A stretch of 64,000 nt of DNA from Alphaproteobacteria bacterium. GTDB taxonomy: Bacteria; Pseudomonadota; Alphaproteobacteria; Rhizobiales; Xanthobacteraceae. Made by a program: the position numbers and the translations under genes. The stretch spans positions 124,001 through 188,000 of the forward strand of contig VBAH01000019.1 of the NCBI GenBank assembly GCA_005884685.1, given 5' to 3'. Positions within the stretch are counted from its first letter, which is position 1; each line of letters opens with the position of its first letter. Of this stretch, positions 15,690 to 25,436 are shown piece after piece. A model generated the notes under the pieces. The model worked only from the letters and a program-made list of their open reading frames with translations, ran no database searches and was not told the DNA's origin.

Positions 15690-16546
15690 CAGACGACCTG
15701 TGCGATTTTGACATAGCGGTCGGTGATGATCATCGCGGTGCCGATCAACGCGATTTGCATCACCGACACCGCCGCGACGGTCGGATCGATTTTCCATTCG
15801 AGGTACTGCAGGATCGCGATCGGCAAAGTCGTGCGCCCGGCGCCGACGAGAAACAAACTCATTTCCAGATTGCCGAACGAGGTCACGAAGCCGAACAGCG
15901 CGGCCGCGACGATGCCCGGGCGGATCGCGGGCAGTGTCACCCGTCGGAACGTGGTCCACGGCGGCGCGCCGAGATTTTTCGCGGCCTCTTCGATGGTGGG
16001 ATCGAAACCCGCAAGACTCGCCGTCACCAATCGCGTGGCCCAGGGAATGACGATCAGCGCATGCGCGGCGATCAGCCCCATAGTCGTGCCGAGCAGCGGC
16101 AACCCGGTCGCGATCTCGGTCTCGATCTGGAATACATAAATCGAGGCGCCGAGCACCACGCCCGGCACGATCAGCGGCAGCAGCAGCAGCGTGTCGATGA
16201 AGCCGCGCCCCCGAAAACGGCGCCGCGCGATCGCGAGGCTCGCCGGCACCGCGAGCGCGAGCCCGATCAACGTGGCCGTGACGCCGACCTGGAAGCTCAA
16301 CAGAAATCCGCCGACAAAGCTCTTGTTGTTCAGCACCGCGCCGAACCACTGCAGCGAGTGACCTGCCGGCGGAAACGACGGAATTTCCTGGCGGAAGAAC
16401 GCGAGCCATGTCACCAGCAGCAGCGGCAGCAGAATAAAGCCGAGCCCGACCCCGGCCACGCCGTTGAGCACCCATCGCCCGATCGGAAAGTGGCGAGTTG
16501 CGCGCGCGACCGTCGCCGACGAACTATGGGCGACCACGATGGCCAT
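15689..16546 (-). CDS. ABC transporter permease, spermidine/putrescine type (PotC-like)
   Basis: 285 residues. Six hydrophobic segments are visible, and the EAA-type loop is TIEEAAKNLGAPPWTTFRRV, followed by LPAIRPGIVAAALFGFVTSF. This is the PotC-like partner of the permease at 12583. The start ATG at 16546 lies five bases after the amidohydrolase stop, and its own stop overlaps the ATPase start by one base, so amidohydrolase, permease and ATPase are translationally coupled. Confidence 0.91.
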   Translation of the reverse strand: MAIVVAHSSSATVARATRHFPIGRWVLNGVAGVGLGFILLPLLLVTWLAFFRQEIPSFPPAGHSLQWFGAVLNNKSFVGGFLLSFQVGVTATLIGLALAVPASLAIARRRFRGRGFIDTLLLLPLIVPGVVLGASIYVFQIETEIATGLPLLGTTMGLIAAHALIVIPWATRLVTASLAGFDPTIEEAAKNLGAPPWTTFRRVTLPAIRPGIVAAALFGFVTSFGNLEMSLFLVGAGRTTLPIAILQYLEWKIDPTVAAVSVMQIALIGTAMIITDRYVKIAQVV

Positions 16547-16551
16547 AATCG

Positions 16552-17787
16552 TCAGTTCAGCCGATTCTTGTGAAACTTGCCGCCCTTCATGATGGCGGCA
16601 AGGTGCTTGCCCTGCTCCTGCAACAGCCCGAGGTTTTTCAACGGATCGCCATCGATCAACAACAGGTCGGCATAGGCTCCGGTCTTGAGGGTCCCAAGCT
16701 TGCCTTCCTGCCGGACAATCTGCGCGCCGATCGTCGTCGCCGCGCGGACGATCTCGATCGGCGACATCACCTCGCTGCGGATCGTAAACTCGCGACTTTG
16801 CTCCACCTGCAACGCGCCGAGCAGATCGGTCCCGTACCCGACCGGCACCCCTGCCCGCTTGCAAATTTCCAGCGAGCGCAGTCCACCGTCGATGACAAGA
16901 TCGTTCTTGGCCAGCATGTCGCCGGTCATGCCGAACTCGGCGGCGCGCTCGCGCATCGCGTAATAGGTCACCAGATTGGCGACCATGAACATGCCCTTCC
17001 CGGCCATCAAGCTGGCGGTCGGCTCGTCGATCAGATTGCCGTGCTCGATCACGCGCACGCCGCCGTTTGCGGCACGCTGCATGGCTTCCGGCGAATAGGC
17101 GTGGGCACAAACATAACGGCCGAACGCGTGCGCCTCCTGCACCGCCGCCGCCACCTCGGCCGGCGAGAACTGCAGGCTGTCGAGCGGGTCGTAGGGAGAC
17201 GCAACGCCGCCCGACATCATGATTTTGATGTGGTCGGCGCCCTGGCGCATCTGCTCGCGCACGGATTTCATCACTTCCGGCACACCGTCGGACTGCCGCA
17301 TCCCGAACCGCATGGCGTCGCAGCAGTGGCAGCGCATGCCGAAGTCGGTGCGCCGGCGCGCGTCGCTGTGCCCGCCGGTCGGCCCGATTGCCGCGCCTGC
17401 GATGAACAGGCGTGGGCCGGGAATGTCAGCCTGCTCCAGCGCTGTCTTCATCCCCCAGTCGGCACCGCCGGTGTCGCGCACGGTGGTGAAGCCGCGGTTG
17501 AGCATGGCGAGCATCAGCCGTGCGGCGCGCGCCGTCATCAGGGTCAGCGGCACGGCTTCGAGATAGCGGATGTTCACTTCGCTCAGCATCACGTGGACAT
17601 GGCTGTCGATCAGGCCGGGCATCAGCGTGCGCCCGCCACAGTCGACCACGTCGGCACCTGCGGACTTGATCGGCCTGTCGGCGCACTCGCGGACGATCTC
17701 GCCCTCGACCAGCAGCTCACAGCCGCCCTGCAGCTCGCCGACCTCGGGCTCGAGCAGCTGGAAATTCCGAAACAGAAGTTGCGCCAT
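16552..17787 (-). CDS. Amidohydrolase family metal-dependent hydrolase
   Basis: 411 residues from the ATG at 17787, which has GGAGG upstream; an ATG 24 bases earlier lacks it. The amidohydrolase fold is shown by LMPGLIDSHVHVM (HxH metal ligands), DHIKIMMSGG (metal-bridging Lys), YVCAHAYSPEAM, RVIEHGNLID and the Asp in VGYGTDLLG. It ends with ADLLLIDGDPLKNL, typical of the imidazolonepropionase/prolidase-like branch. It is the first gene of the transporter operon, so it may hydrolyse an imported amide or cyclic compound. A Cys cluster near MRCHCCDAMRFGM is unusual for the family and may bind metal. Confidence 0.87.
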   Translation of the reverse strand: MAQLLFRNFQLLEPEVGELQGGCELLVEGEIVRECADRPIKSAGADVVDCGGRTLMPGLIDSHVHVMLSEVNIRYLEAVPLTLMTARAARLMLAMLNRGFTTVRDTGGADWGMKTALEQADIPGPRLFIAGAAIGPTGGHSDARRRTDFGMRCHCCDAMRFGMRQSDGVPEVMKSVREQMRQGADHIKIMMSGGVASPYDPLDSLQFSPAEVAAAVQEAHAFGRYVCAHAYSPEAMQRAANGGVRVIEHGNLIDEPTASLMAGKGMFMVANLVTYYAMRERAAEFGMTGDMLAKNDLVIDGGLRSLEICKRAGVPVGYGTDLLGALQVEQSREFTIRSEVMSPIEIVRAATTIGAQIVRQEGKLGTLKTGAYADLLLIDGDPLKNLGLLQEQGKHLAAIMKGGKFHKNRLN

Positions 17788-17936
17788 TTTGGCCCTCCAC
17801 CGCGCGCCCATAGGACAACGTCATGCGGACCGGCACAAGCCGCCTCACCGGCGGGGTGAATGCCGCAGCGTGAAAGCAGCAGCCCTGGACCTTGTCGTTC
17901 TTGGTTGAATCAGAGTTGGGCTGTAGCTTCTTGTTC

Positions 17937-17986
17937 GAGCATGATCTTTTCCGAAAACCGTCGCCCACGTTTCGGCAGCAGCGCTA
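17937..17986. repeat. Degenerate Rhizobiales-type palindromic repeat
   Basis: GAGCATGATCTTTTCCGAAA begins at 17937. It matches the left arm of the short palindrome that is common between genes in Bradyrhizobium and relatives. The right arm here is decayed (ACGTTTCGGCAGC and GCTAG), so this is a partial copy. It lies in the 196-base gap between the amidohydrolase and the small lipoprotein gene; nothing else is seen in that gap. Confidence 0.55.
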
Positions 17987-18265
17987 GCAGCCGCGGCATA
18001 TGTTCATCGTCCGCCGCAGTCTGTTGTCGAAGGCCTCTTCACGCGCCTGCCATTCCGGCGTGAACGGCAACAGCTCAGCCTGCGGCTGGATCGATGTCCG
18101 GGAAGGGGGAGGGCCGCGGTCGGTCAAGCCGGTTTCGATGATCCGCGCGGTCTTGCTGCGGGCGATGGTGACCCGCTCGACCTGCCCGCTCATCGCCCAC
18201 TCTGGCAAAGGCTTCGGCCCGCAGCCGGCCAGCAGCATGCATAACAGCGCAACAATCCCTACACG
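17984..18265 (-). CDS. Small predicted lipoprotein
   Basis: 93 residues from a GTG at 18265. The frame extends upstream, but this start gives a correct lipoprotein signal: VGIVALLCMLLAGC, with lipobox LAGC. The mature part contains LPEWAMSGQVERVTIARSKT and ends in a charged segment with two Cys (MNICRGC). It is not recognised as a family. It is probably anchored in a periplasm-facing membrane. The terminal Cys pair is odd for a lipoprotein of this size. It lies 85 bases downstream of the hybrid kinase gene on the same strand. Confidence 0.6.
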   Translation of the reverse strand, partial: RVGIVALLCMLLAGCGPKPLPEWAMSGQVERVTIARSKTARIIETGLTDRGPPPSRTSIQPQAELLPFTPEWQAREEAFDNRLRRTMNICRGC

Positions 18266-18350
18266 CACGTCATCGCTACCGGAAGTTGGTACACGTCCTA
18301 TGGTGCACGCTGTCAGCAGATTCCGCAAGGCAACCGGGCGCGGGCGGCGT

Positions 18351-20846
18351 TTATTTTGTGGTCAGTGTGTCTTCTATCTCGGCGAGCGCACGGCGCAATT
18401 CTACCGCCAAAGGCCCGAGCCCGTCGCGGCAGCGTCCGCGGTCCCCTGCCCGCCCGGCCTGTTCCAAAGTCACGGCCGCAGCGCCCACCCCCTTCGCACC
18501 AACCGCCTGCGCGGCTCCCTTGAGCCGATGCGAGGCGGCCGCGACCGCGGCAAGATCCCCGAAGCGCGAGGCAGCACTGATCTCCCGCTCCGCATCGAGC
18601 GCGGTGTCGCGGAATTTCTCCAGCAGCGACGCGATCGCTGCGCGGTCCTCGCCGAGCCAGCTGGAGAGCACGGTACGGTCGAGTGCGCCGCCATTGGCAC
18701 CATCCCCGTTTGCATGATCGGCGGGCTCCTCGATGGCGAGCCAGCGCACCAGCGTGGCGCGCAAGAGGTCGATGTTCACCGGCTTTACCAGATAGGCGTC
18801 CATGCCGGCCGCGAGGCATCGCTCTTCCTCGCCCTTCATGGCGTTTGCCGTCACCGCGACCACCGGCATGCGCGAGTGGCTGTGCCGCTGGGCTTCGATC
18901 GCGCGCAGCCGCCGGGTCAGTTCGTAGCCATCCATGCGCGGCATGTGGATGTCGGCAAGCACCGCCGCGTAAGGTTTTTTGCCCCACAGTTCGAGCGCTT
19001 CGATACCGTCGATGGCGGTGTCCGACTCAATCCCGAGCAGCTCGAGCTGCCGAACCAGCACTTCCTGGTTCACCGGATGATCGTCGACGACCAGCACCAG
19101 CGGCCGCTCGCCGCTGCGCGCGATCGTCAGCATGCGGCCGGGACGGCTTGCGGCCGAGTGTTGCGTGGCGGCAAACAATGCGTCCTTCGGTGCGGCATCG
19201 AAATCCAGCCGCACGAAAAAGGTCGAACCTTTCCCCGGGATGCTCTCCGCGGAGATGTCTCCGTCCATCAGGTTTGCGAGCCGCCGCACGATCGAGAGGC
19301 CGAGCCCGGTGCCGCCGAAGCGGCGCGTGGTGGAAGAGTCGGCTTGCGCAAACGGCTGGAACAGCCGCCGGCGCTGCTCCTCCTCGATGCCGATGCCGGT
19401 ATCCTCGACCGCGAGTGTCACGCGCGTGCGCCCGCCGCCGAGCGGCGCCGTGCTGGCGTGCACTGTAACCCGGCCGCGCTCGGTGAATTTGAGCGCATTG
19501 CCGAGCAGATTGAACAGGATCTGGCGCACACGCGTGGCGTCGCCGATCAGTGTGTCGTCCGAGCCGGGCTCGACCACGCCGCTCAGCATCAGCCCTTTCG
19601 CTACCGCCTGTGCCTGGAACGTGCTCAACACGCCATCGATCAACGTCGAGAGCGAAAACGGTGCCGCCTCGAGCTCCAGCCGGCCCGCCTCGATCTTGGA
19701 GAAGTCGAGCACGTCATCGATGATACGCAACAATGCCTGTGCGGAATCGCGCATGGTCGCGACCGTGCGCTGCTGGCTGGCATTGAGTCCCTGCCGGTCG
19801 AGTACCTCCATCATGCCGAGCACGCCGTTCATCGGGGTGCGGATCTCGTGGCTCATGGTGGCGAGGAAGGTGGACTTCGCCTGATTGGCGGCCTCGGCCT
19901 CGGCGCGCTCGCGCTCGGCTTCGGCGAGTGCCATCTCGGCCGCGTCCCGCGCGTCGGCCTGCGCGAGCTCGCGTTCCTTGAGCTGAGTGATGTCGCGGAA
20001 CACTCCAAGGATGCTGCCGTCCGCGAGCGGCTTGTGGGTAAACTCGATGAAGCGCCCGCTCGGCGTCTGCCGCTCGTAGCGGGAACCTCCGGGCGTACGC
20101 ATTAACGCGGCCCGGTCCTTCACCACTTTCTCGATGTCGTCGGTCGGTCCGAAGTCCCCGCGCTCGGCCTGATAACGGATCACGTCGTAGCAGGACGTGC
20201 CAGGTCGCGTTATCTCGGGGGGCACATGCAGGAACTTGCTGAACTGGTCGTTGCCGAACCTCCATCTGAAGTCCTTGTCGACTAGGGCGATACCGTCGTT
20301 CATGTTTTCCAGAACGGTGCGCATGATCTCGCGCGTCGCCTCGATCTCGGCGCGTGCGGCATCGAGTTCCTGCTCGCGCTTCTTTTCTTCGGTGATGTCG
20401 CTGGTCGCGCCGACCATGCGTATCGCGTGACCGTCGGCGCCACGTTGCGCGATGCCGCTTTGACGCGCCCAGCGATAGGTGCGGTCGTCATTGCCAAGGT
20501 ATCGGTATTCGACGAGGAGGTGCGGCGTTGCGCCCTTGAGATGATCGACGATTGCCTTGCGATAGAGCGGGACGTCGTCAGGATGGATGCGCCCGCCGGA
20601 TTCTTCCGGCGTCAGGCTCTGGTCTTCGGCCATGCCGAATATCGCGCGCAGCAGCGGCGAGTAATAGACGGTGTTGTTGACGATATCCCAGTCGTAGACG
20701 CCGTGATTGATGGACTCGAGCGCAAGAGCGAAGCGCTCCTCGTCCCCCGCCCGCGCCTGCGGCGCACGAACGGGGGCGGTTTCGCCGCCTTTTCCCTCAG
20801 CCAATGCGTGCTTGCCCTGGAGGTCTGGTTTTTTTGTCGTTGCCAT
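18351..20846 (-). CDS. Hybrid sensor histidine kinase with PAS, REC and HPt domains
   Basis: 831 residues without a membrane segment, so probably cytosolic. Order: PAS 1 (about 40-155, [19 protein letters not shown]), PAS 2 (about 180-290, [15 protein letters not shown]), a coiled linker, HisKA with [13 protein letters not shown], HATPase with [17 protein letters not shown] and GTGLGLSIV, a receiver with the Asp in [12 protein letters not shown] and Lys in AYLVKPVN, and a C-terminal HPt with [14 protein letters not shown]. All relay residues His-Asp-His are present. No response regulator is adjacent, so the output is unknown. An array of CGATAC repeats lies just upstream. Confidence 0.92.
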   Translation of the reverse strand: MATTKKPDLQGKHALAEGKGGETAPVRAPQARAGDEERFALALESINHGVYDWDIVNNTVYYSPLLRAIFGMAEDQSLTPEESGGRIHPDDVPLYRKAIVDHLKGATPHLLVEYRYLGNDDRTYRWARQSGIAQRGADGHAIRMVGATSDITEEKKREQELDAARAEIEATREIMRTVLENMNDGIALVDKDFRWRFGNDQFSKFLHVPPEITRPGTSCYDVIRYQAERGDFGPTDDIEKVVKDRAALMRTPGGSRYERQTPSGRFIEFTHKPLADGSILGVFRDITQLKERELAQADARDAAEMALAEAERERAEAEAANQAKSTFLATMSHEIRTPMNGVLGMMEVLDRQGLNASQQRTVATMRDSAQALLRIIDDVLDFSKIEAGRLELEAAPFSLSTLIDGVLSTFQAQAVAKGLMLSGVVEPGSDDTLIGDATRVRQILFNLLGNALKFTERGRVTVHASTAPLGGGRTRVTLAVEDTGIGIEEEQRRRLFQPFAQADSSTTRRFGGTGLGLSIVRRLANLMDGDISAESIPGKGSTFFVRLDFDAAPKDALFAATQHSAASRPGRMLTIARSGERPLVLVVDDHPVNQEVLVRQLELLGIESDTAIDGIEALELWGKKPYAAVLADIHMPRMDGYELTRRLRAIEAQRHSHSRMPVVAVTANAMKGEEERCLAAGMDAYLVKPVNIDLLRATLVRWLAIEEPADHANGDGANGGALDRTVLSSWLGEDRAAIASLLEKFRDTALDAEREISAASRFGDLAAVAAASHRLKGAAQAVGAKGVGAAAVTLEQAGRAGDRGRCRDGLGPLAVELRRALAEIEDTLTTK

Positions 20847-20876
20847 GCGCTGCCCGTCGCATTCTGGGGCTTCGCC

Positions 20877-20923
20877 GTATCGTCCGCGTATCGCGGACGG
20901 AGGAATTTGTATCGTCTGTATCG
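20877..20923 (-). promoter_or_regulatory. Four CGATAC repeats and a short hairpin
   Basis: On the minus strand CGATAC occurs four times (plus-strand GTATCG at 20877, 20888, 20909 and 20918). Two of these lie in a perfect eight-base stem (CGTCCGCG, TAT, CGCGGACG; 20881-20899). The cluster is between the merR stop and the hybrid-kinase start, 31 bases upstream of the latter. It may combine a terminator for the merR operon and a binding array for the kinase promoter. Confidence 0.4.
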
Positions 20924-20980
20924 TGAACGCGCCGCACGCGCATGGTTGCGCCGCAGAATACCTTCAAAATTCGGAGGACG

Positions 20981-21598
20981 TTACCTCTCGTCGGACATGG
21001 CCGCATCGAGCAGTTTGCGGCACTCCTGCAGTTCGCGCAGCGTATCCTGCAACTTGAGCAGTTTGTCGGCTGACAGGGCGGGCGCGGACTCTCGCGCGCG
21101 CGGCGCGAGCGGCGACGGCAGGATAGAAGCTTCGGTGTCGGTTCGGCGGCTTTCCGCGAGGCGCTCCTCGTCCGGTCCGCCGCTCAGGAATGACGGCAGC
21201 AATCCGAACAGGCGGCGGTGCGCCGGATCGGTTTCGCCCCGCCGCCCGCTCGGTAGCGGACGCGCCGGCGACGCCTCAACGATTTCCTCCTCGACCTCGC
21301 GCGCACGCGCCGGTTGCGGCGCGCCCTGCTTCCAGACGTGCTGTACAAACTTGACGCCGTGATCCTTCAGGATGCGTTGCGCGCCGCGGATCGTGTAGCC
21401 TTCGCCGTAGAGCAGGTGACGGATGCCGCGCAGCAAATCGATGTCGTCTGGCCGATAATAGCGCCGCCCCCCGCCGCGCTTCATCGGCTTGATCTGCTGA
21501 AAACGGGTTTCCCAGAACCGCAGCACGTGCTGCGGCAAGTCGAGATCGTCCGCGACTTCGCTGATTGTCCGGAACGCTTCGGGCGCCTTCTCCACCAC
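20981..21598 (-). CDS. MerR family transcriptional regulator
   Basis: 205 residues. The N-terminal MerR helix-turn-helix is clear: [20 protein letters not shown], then [18 protein letters not shown]. The region after residue 95 is low-complexity and rich in Pro, Arg and Glu, ending in a short coiled segment ([19 protein letters not shown]). There is no cysteine metal-sensor signature of the MerR/CueR type. In alphaproteobacteria a MerR gene of this type commonly follows fabH and ihfA, so the operon is conserved, but the regulated genes are not known to me. Confidence 0.9.
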   Translation of the reverse strand: MVEKAPEAFRTISEVADDLDLPQHVLRFWETRFQQIKPMKRGGGRRYYRPDDIDLLRGIRHLLYGEGYTIRGAQRILKDHGVKFVQHVWKQGAPQPARAREVEEEIVEASPARPLPSGRRGETDPAHRRLFGLLPSFLSGGPDEERLAESRRTDTEASILPSPLAPRARESAPALSADKLLKLQDTLRELQECRKLLDAAMSDER

Positions 21599-21675
21599 CG
21601 CCTACCTTTTTTACAAAATGACGCGGTTTGCTTCGATTGGCCTTGCCCTGCCAGCCGAACAACATGGACCTCCCA

Positions 21676-21996
21676 TCAGGGTGCCTGCTGGCTGCTGCCA
21701 TCGGGCCCGGCATTGATGCGTTGCTTGAGAATGGCCGAGGGCTTGAACACCATCACGCGGCGCGGGGAGATCGGCACTTCCTTGCCGGTCTTCGGATTGC
21801 GGCCGATGCGCTGGCCCTTCTTGCGCACAACGAACGAGCCAAACGAGGAGAGTTTCACCGTCTCGCCCCGTTCGAGGCAATCCGTGATCTCCTTCAACAC
21901 CATTTCCACGAGAGTCGCCGATTCAGTTCGCGACAGCCCGACCTTTTGGTACACGGCCTCACACAGGTCCGCCCGCGTCACCGTTTTACCCGCCAT
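21676..21996 (-). CDS. ihfA: Integration host factor, alpha subunit
   Basis: 106 residues. It has the HU/IHF fold with [18 protein letters not shown] at the N-terminus, the [17 protein letters not shown] beta segment and the DNA-intercalating arm [14 protein letters not shown]. The alpha-type sequence [17 protein letters not shown] and the C-terminal [13 protein letters not shown] identify IhfA. It heterodimerises with IhfB to bend DNA in recombination, replication and transcription. It sits between fabH and merR on the minus strand. A palindrome lies a few bases upstream of the start. Confidence 0.95.
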   Translation of the reverse strand: MAGKTVTRADLCEAVYQKVGLSRTESATLVEMVLKEITDCLERGETVKLSSFGSFVVRKKGQRIGRNPKTGKEVPISPRRVMVFKPSAILKQRINAGPDGSSQQAP

Positions 21997-22023
21997 CGCC
22001 TGACCCCGCTTTCGGCGACCACC

Positions 22024-22038
22024 TTATCAACTTGATAA
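22024..22038. promoter_or_regulatory. Palindrome upstream of ihfA
   Basis: TTATCAA-C-TTGATAA is a perfect 15-base palindrome centred 35 bases before the ihfA start. A second, overlapping palindrome TTGAT-A-ATCAA follows at 22032-22042. TATCAA also fits the first half of the IHF consensus, but the second half does not match. Autoregulation or another dimeric regulator is possible. Confidence 0.4.
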
Positions 22039-22101
22039 TCAACGATATTCACATGTCGAGGCAAGGGTCAACGGCCCTCGAACGCAATTCCCGCGACCGT
22101 C

Positions 22102-23079
22102 TCACCAGCGCACCAGTGCGGCTCCCCAGGTGAAGCCGCCGCCCATCGCTTCCAACAACACAAGATCGCCACGTTTGATTCGTCCGTCCTTGACCGCGAC
22201 ATCAAGCGCGAGCGGGATCGACGCAGCCGACGTGTTGCCGTGGCGGTCGACGGTCATGACCACCTTCTCCGGCGCGATGCCGAGCTTGTGTGCCGAGCCA
22301 TCGATGATGCGTTTGTTGGCCTGATGCGGCACGAACCAGTCGAGATCGTCAGCCGTATAGCCGGTGTCGCGGAACACGTCCTTGATCACGTCGGTGATGG
22401 CACCCACCGCGAAGCGGAAAACTTCTTTTCCCTCCATGCGCAGGTGCCCGACCGTGCCGGTCGAGGACGGCCCACCATCGACATACAGCTTTTTTTTGTG
22501 GCGCCCGTCCGAGCGTAGATGCGCGGTAAGCAGGCCGCGGTCCTCACGCGTGCCCGCCTGCTGTTGCGCTTCCATGACGACCGCGCCGGCGCCATCGCCG
22601 AATAGCACGCACGTGCTGCGATCGGTCCAGTCGAGGATGCGCGAGAAGGTTTCCGCACCGATCACCAGCGCACGCTGGTGCACCCCGGCGCGCAACAGCC
22701 CGTCGGCAGTCGCCATTCCATAGACGAAGCCCGAGCACACCGCCTGTAGATCGAACGCGGCGCCTCGGGTGATACCGAGCGCGGCCTGTACCGCGACCGC
22801 GCTCGCCGGAAACGTATTGTCCGGCGTCGAAGTCGCAAGCACGATCAGGTCGATCGACTGGCCGTCGACCTTGGCATCGGCGAGTGCAGCGCGTGCAGCC
22901 GCGACGCCGAGATCCGAAGTCAGTTCCCCATCCGCCGCGATATGGCGTTCGCGGATGCCGGTGCGCTGTACGATCCACTCGTCAGACGTTTCGACGATTT
23001 TGGTGAGATCGTCATTGGTGACGAGGCGCGCGGGCAGATAGCTGCCGCAGCCAAGAACGACAGAACGTGTGACGGTCAC
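22102..23079 (-). CDS. fabH: Beta-ketoacyl-ACP synthase III
   Basis: 325 residues, usual length. The catalytic triad is visible: Cys in [11 protein letters not shown], His in [10 protein letters not shown] and Asn in [13 protein letters not shown]. The N-terminal [15 protein letters not shown] motif is typical. It condenses acetyl-CoA with malonyl-ACP to start fatty-acid synthesis. The start ATG at 23079 overlaps the plsX stop by four bases, so both are translationally coupled. It lies upstream of ihfA with a 105-base gap. Confidence 0.97.
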   Translation of the reverse strand: MTVTRSVVLGCGSYLPARLVTNDDLTKIVETSDEWIVQRTGIRERHIAADGELTSDLGVAAARAALADAKVDGQSIDLIVLATSTPDNTFPASAVAVQAALGITRGAAFDLQAVCSGFVYGMATADGLLRAGVHQRALVIGAETFSRILDWTDRSTCVLFGDGAGAVVMEAQQQAGTREDRGLLTAHLRSDGRHKKKLYVDGGPSSTGTVGHLRMEGKEVFRFAVGAITDVIKDVFRDTGYTADDLDWFVPHQANKRIIDGSAHKLGIAPEKVVMTVDRHGNTSAASIPLALDVAVKDGRIKRGDLVLLEAMGGGFTWGAALVRW

Positions 23080-24137
23080 GAAGCGACTCCGCCCATTTTG
23101 CCCGCTTCGGCTTCTTCTCGGGCGTGACGCAACAGCGTGTCCCTGATCTTGTTGAGGAGTTCGTAGCGGACCATGTCGTAACCGACATCGACCGCGGCGG
23201 CAAAGCCCTCCGGATCCGTGCCGCCATGACTCTTGATGACGATGCCGTTGAGCCCGAGGAATACGCCGCCATTGGCCTTGCGTGGGTCCAGCTTGTCGCG
23301 CAGCATGCGGAAAGCCTCGCGCGCCAGCAGATAACCGAGCTTGGCGCGCCAGGTGCGCGCCATTGCGCCCCTGAGCAGGTCAGTGATCTGCCGCGCGGTT
23401 CCCTCCGCGGTCTTGATCGCGATGTTGCCGGCGAAGCCCTCCGTCACGATAACATCCGCAGCGCCCTGTCCGATCGCGTCGGCTTCGATGAAGCCGATGT
23501 AGTCAAGAAACTTGAGGTCCGCTTCGCGCAGGAATTTTCCCGCCTCGCGCACCGATTCCAGCCCCTTCACTTCCTCCACGCCGATATTCAGCAAACCTAC
23601 CGTCGGCCGCACCACATCGAATAAAACGCGCGCCATTGCGCTGCCCATCACCGCGAGATCGACGAGATGCCCGGCGTCAGCGCCGATCGAGGCGCCCATG
23701 TCGAGCATCACACTATCGCCCTTGAGCGTCGGCCAAAGCCCGGCAATCGCCGGGCGCCCGATGCCGGGCATCGTGTGCAGATTGAACTTGGCCATGGCCA
23801 TCAGGGCGCCGGTATTGCCTGCTGAGACTGCTGCGTCAGCCTCGCCCTTCTTGACCGCGTCGATCGCGAGCCACATCGAGGACTTCCAGCGGCCGCGCCG
23901 AAGTGCCTGACTCGGCTTGTCTTCCATCCGGACGACCACGTCGGTGTGGACGACCCGCGCGGCCGCGGTCAGCCGCGGGCGCTGCTTCATCAACGGACGG
24001 ATCGCTGCTTCATCCCCGAACAGCACGAATTCCGTATCCGGATGGCGCTCGAGCGCGATGTCGGCACCGGGAATGACGACCGCAGGCCCGAAGTCGCCCC
24101 CCATGGCATCGAGCGCAATTCGGACCTTCTGGGCCAT
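23076..24137 (-). CDS. plsX: Phosphate acyltransferase PlsX
   Basis: 353 residues. The N-terminus [20 protein letters not shown], the central [19 protein letters not shown] and [12 protein letters not shown], and the late [18 protein letters not shown] are diagnostic of PlsX. It converts acyl-ACP and phosphate to acyl-phosphate, the acyl donor for PlsY in phospholipid synthesis. It overlaps fabH at the 3' end and follows yceD by 95 bases; rpmF, often between yceD and plsX in other proteobacteria, is absent here. Confidence 0.97.
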   Translation of the reverse strand: MAQKVRIALDAMGGDFGPAVVIPGADIALERHPDTEFVLFGDEAAIRPLMKQRPRLTAAARVVHTDVVVRMEDKPSQALRRGRWKSSMWLAIDAVKKGEADAAVSAGNTGALMAMAKFNLHTMPGIGRPAIAGLWPTLKGDSVMLDMGASIGADAGHLVDLAVMGSAMARVLFDVVRPTVGLLNIGVEEVKGLESVREAGKFLREADLKFLDYIGFIEADAIGQGAADVIVTEGFAGNIAIKTAEGTARQITDLLRGAMARTWRAKLGYLLAREAFRMLRDKLDPRKANGGVFLGLNGIVIKSHGGTDPEGFAAAVDVGYDMVRYELLNKIRDTLLRHAREEAEAGKMGGVAS

Positions 24138-24232
24138 AGCCTTGGGAAACCGTCCAGTGGTGCAAATGGGTTATCGCGCGGCGCGACAATAGCGGGTCGG
24201 CGGGCGGGCACAAAGGCCCATCCAAACGCAGG

Positions 24233-24775
24233 TTATTTCTTGACTGTGCCCTTTTCCTTCAACGCCGCGAGGGCCGCGAACGGGTGTCCAGCCGCATCCG
24301 CGGCCGATGGCGGGGCTGCGAAAGAGACGCCCGCCTTGCGTGGATACGGGTCCACACCGAGGATGAGGAACTCTGTGGCGAGCGCGCCGAGATCGATAGT
24401 TCCACCAATCAGCGGCTCACGCTCGTCAGCGGAGTGCGTCAATTCGACCTCGCGGTCCGTCGCTTGCCCGGAGCCGTCGCCCTCCGGCAGGAACTCCACA
24501 TCGATGGTCTCGTCGATCTCGTTGACGACCGGATCGAGCGTCAGGACGCAGGCCTGCCGCACGGTCGCCCTCACCGTGCCCTTGACGCGCAGCCCGTCGC
24601 GGCCGCGCCGCGCCAGATCGAATGTCGCGACCGCGCGTTCAACCGCCTCGACCCCGGCGGGCTTTGCCAGCGCGGAGCGCGTTGCTTCGTTCGCCTCGAG
24701 TTCCACGTGCTTGCCGGTCTCGCCGACCTCGTCGAGCCGGACCACCGCGCTCCAGGGGCGCTCTGCAGTCGTCAT
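24233..24775 (-). CDS. YceD family protein (DUF177)
   Basis: 180 residues from the ATG at 24775, with GGAG nine bases before it. A GTG at 24784 that overlaps the previous stop is an alternative. The DUF177 core is seen in VKGTVRATVRQACVLTLDPV (in bacteria often C-x(2)-C; here one Cys) and the C-terminal LILGVDPYPRKAGV. YceD is associated with 23S rRNA or ribosomal protein genes elsewhere; here it precedes plsX and fabH without rpmF. It is translationally linked to the UQCC-type chaperone upstream. Confidence 0.88.
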   Translation of the reverse strand: MTTAERPWSAVVRLDEVGETGKHVELEANEATRSALAKPAGVEAVERAVATFDLARRGRDGLRVKGTVRATVRQACVLTLDPVVNEIDETIDVEFLPEGDGSGQATDREVELTHSADEREPLIGGTIDLGALATEFLILGVDPYPRKAGVSFAAPPSAADAAGHPFAALAALKEKGTVKK

Positions 24776-24780
24776 GACCG

Positions 24781-25326
24781 TCACTCCGCGGCCGGCATCA
24801 GCGTCACGGGCTCGGGGAAACGCACACCGCCGCGCGCCAGCTCCTCAAGCGGCTGAGCGTCCAAAGTCTCCACGCCCTGTCGCACATAAGCCGCGAGCCG
24901 GGCAGCGGCGCTCTCCCGTCCGGATGCACCGGCATAAACGTTGCGGACAAGCGCCTGCACCAATGCGTCGTCGCCGCGCTCGGCGAGCGCCGCGTCGTAA
25001 GCCTGCGCGCGCCCGTAGAACGCTTCGCCGACCTTTTGCATCTGGCGCGGCACGCCCGGATCGCTGATCCCCATTTCGCGCAGATTGTGATCCATGTCGC
25101 GGCAGAACGCATCGAACACGCCCTGCGCCAACGGGCGCTTGGCGGAATCTTCCCGAAAACGACGCAGCACCAATGCCATGTGCAGAACGATCAGGTCGAA
25201 CCGCCCGAGCACCGTGTCGGGAACCGCGTATGCCTGATAGAAGCGCGGGTCGCGCGCCTGCGCCACGATCGCGCCATAGAGCGCGGCAATGGTTGGATCG
25301 GGCGTACGGAACAGGGGCGGAATCAT
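24781..25326 (-). CDS. Ubiquinol-cytochrome c chaperone family protein
   Basis: 181 residues. The family (CBP3/UQCC1 type) is recognised from YGAIVAQARDPRFYQAYAVPD, FDLIVLHMALVLRRF and FDAFCRDMDHNLREMGISD. The mitochondrial relatives assist assembly of cytochrome b into the bc1 complex; alphaproteobacterial members are thought to have a similar role. It begins an operon with yceD and is divergent from bamE, with 110 bases between the starts. No signal peptide is visible, so it should act at the cytoplasmic face of the membrane. Confidence 0.9.
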   Translation of the reverse strand: MIPPLFRTPDPTIAALYGAIVAQARDPRFYQAYAVPDTVLGRFDLIVLHMALVLRRFREDSAKRPLAQGVFDAFCRDMDHNLREMGISDPGVPRQMQKVGEAFYGRAQAYDAALAERGDDALVQALVRNVYAGASGRESAAARLAAYVRQGVETLDAQPLEELARGGVRFPEPVTLMPAAE

Positions 25327-25436
25327 TGATCTTGCAGGTTAATCGGCGGCTGGCGGGCTGGCCCGCATTGCAATTGGGCGTGCTGCGGGGTACGTCAAGC
25401 CGCAACGGGGCGCAAGGGCGCCGGCAGGTCCGCCGT

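Noticed and set aside
18000-20105. A 701-codon open frame on the plus strand
   Set aside because: It is fully antisense to the hybrid kinase, has no recognisable domain, and is the kind of shadow frame that high GC content produces.
20847-20980. tRNA gene next to merR
   Set aside because: Gene order in related genomes led me to expect one, but the sequence has no T-loop or acceptor pattern on either strand.
22032-22042. TTGATAATCAA read as an FNR/FixK box
   Set aside because: The half-sites are separated by three bases instead of six, so it does not fit the FNR spacing.
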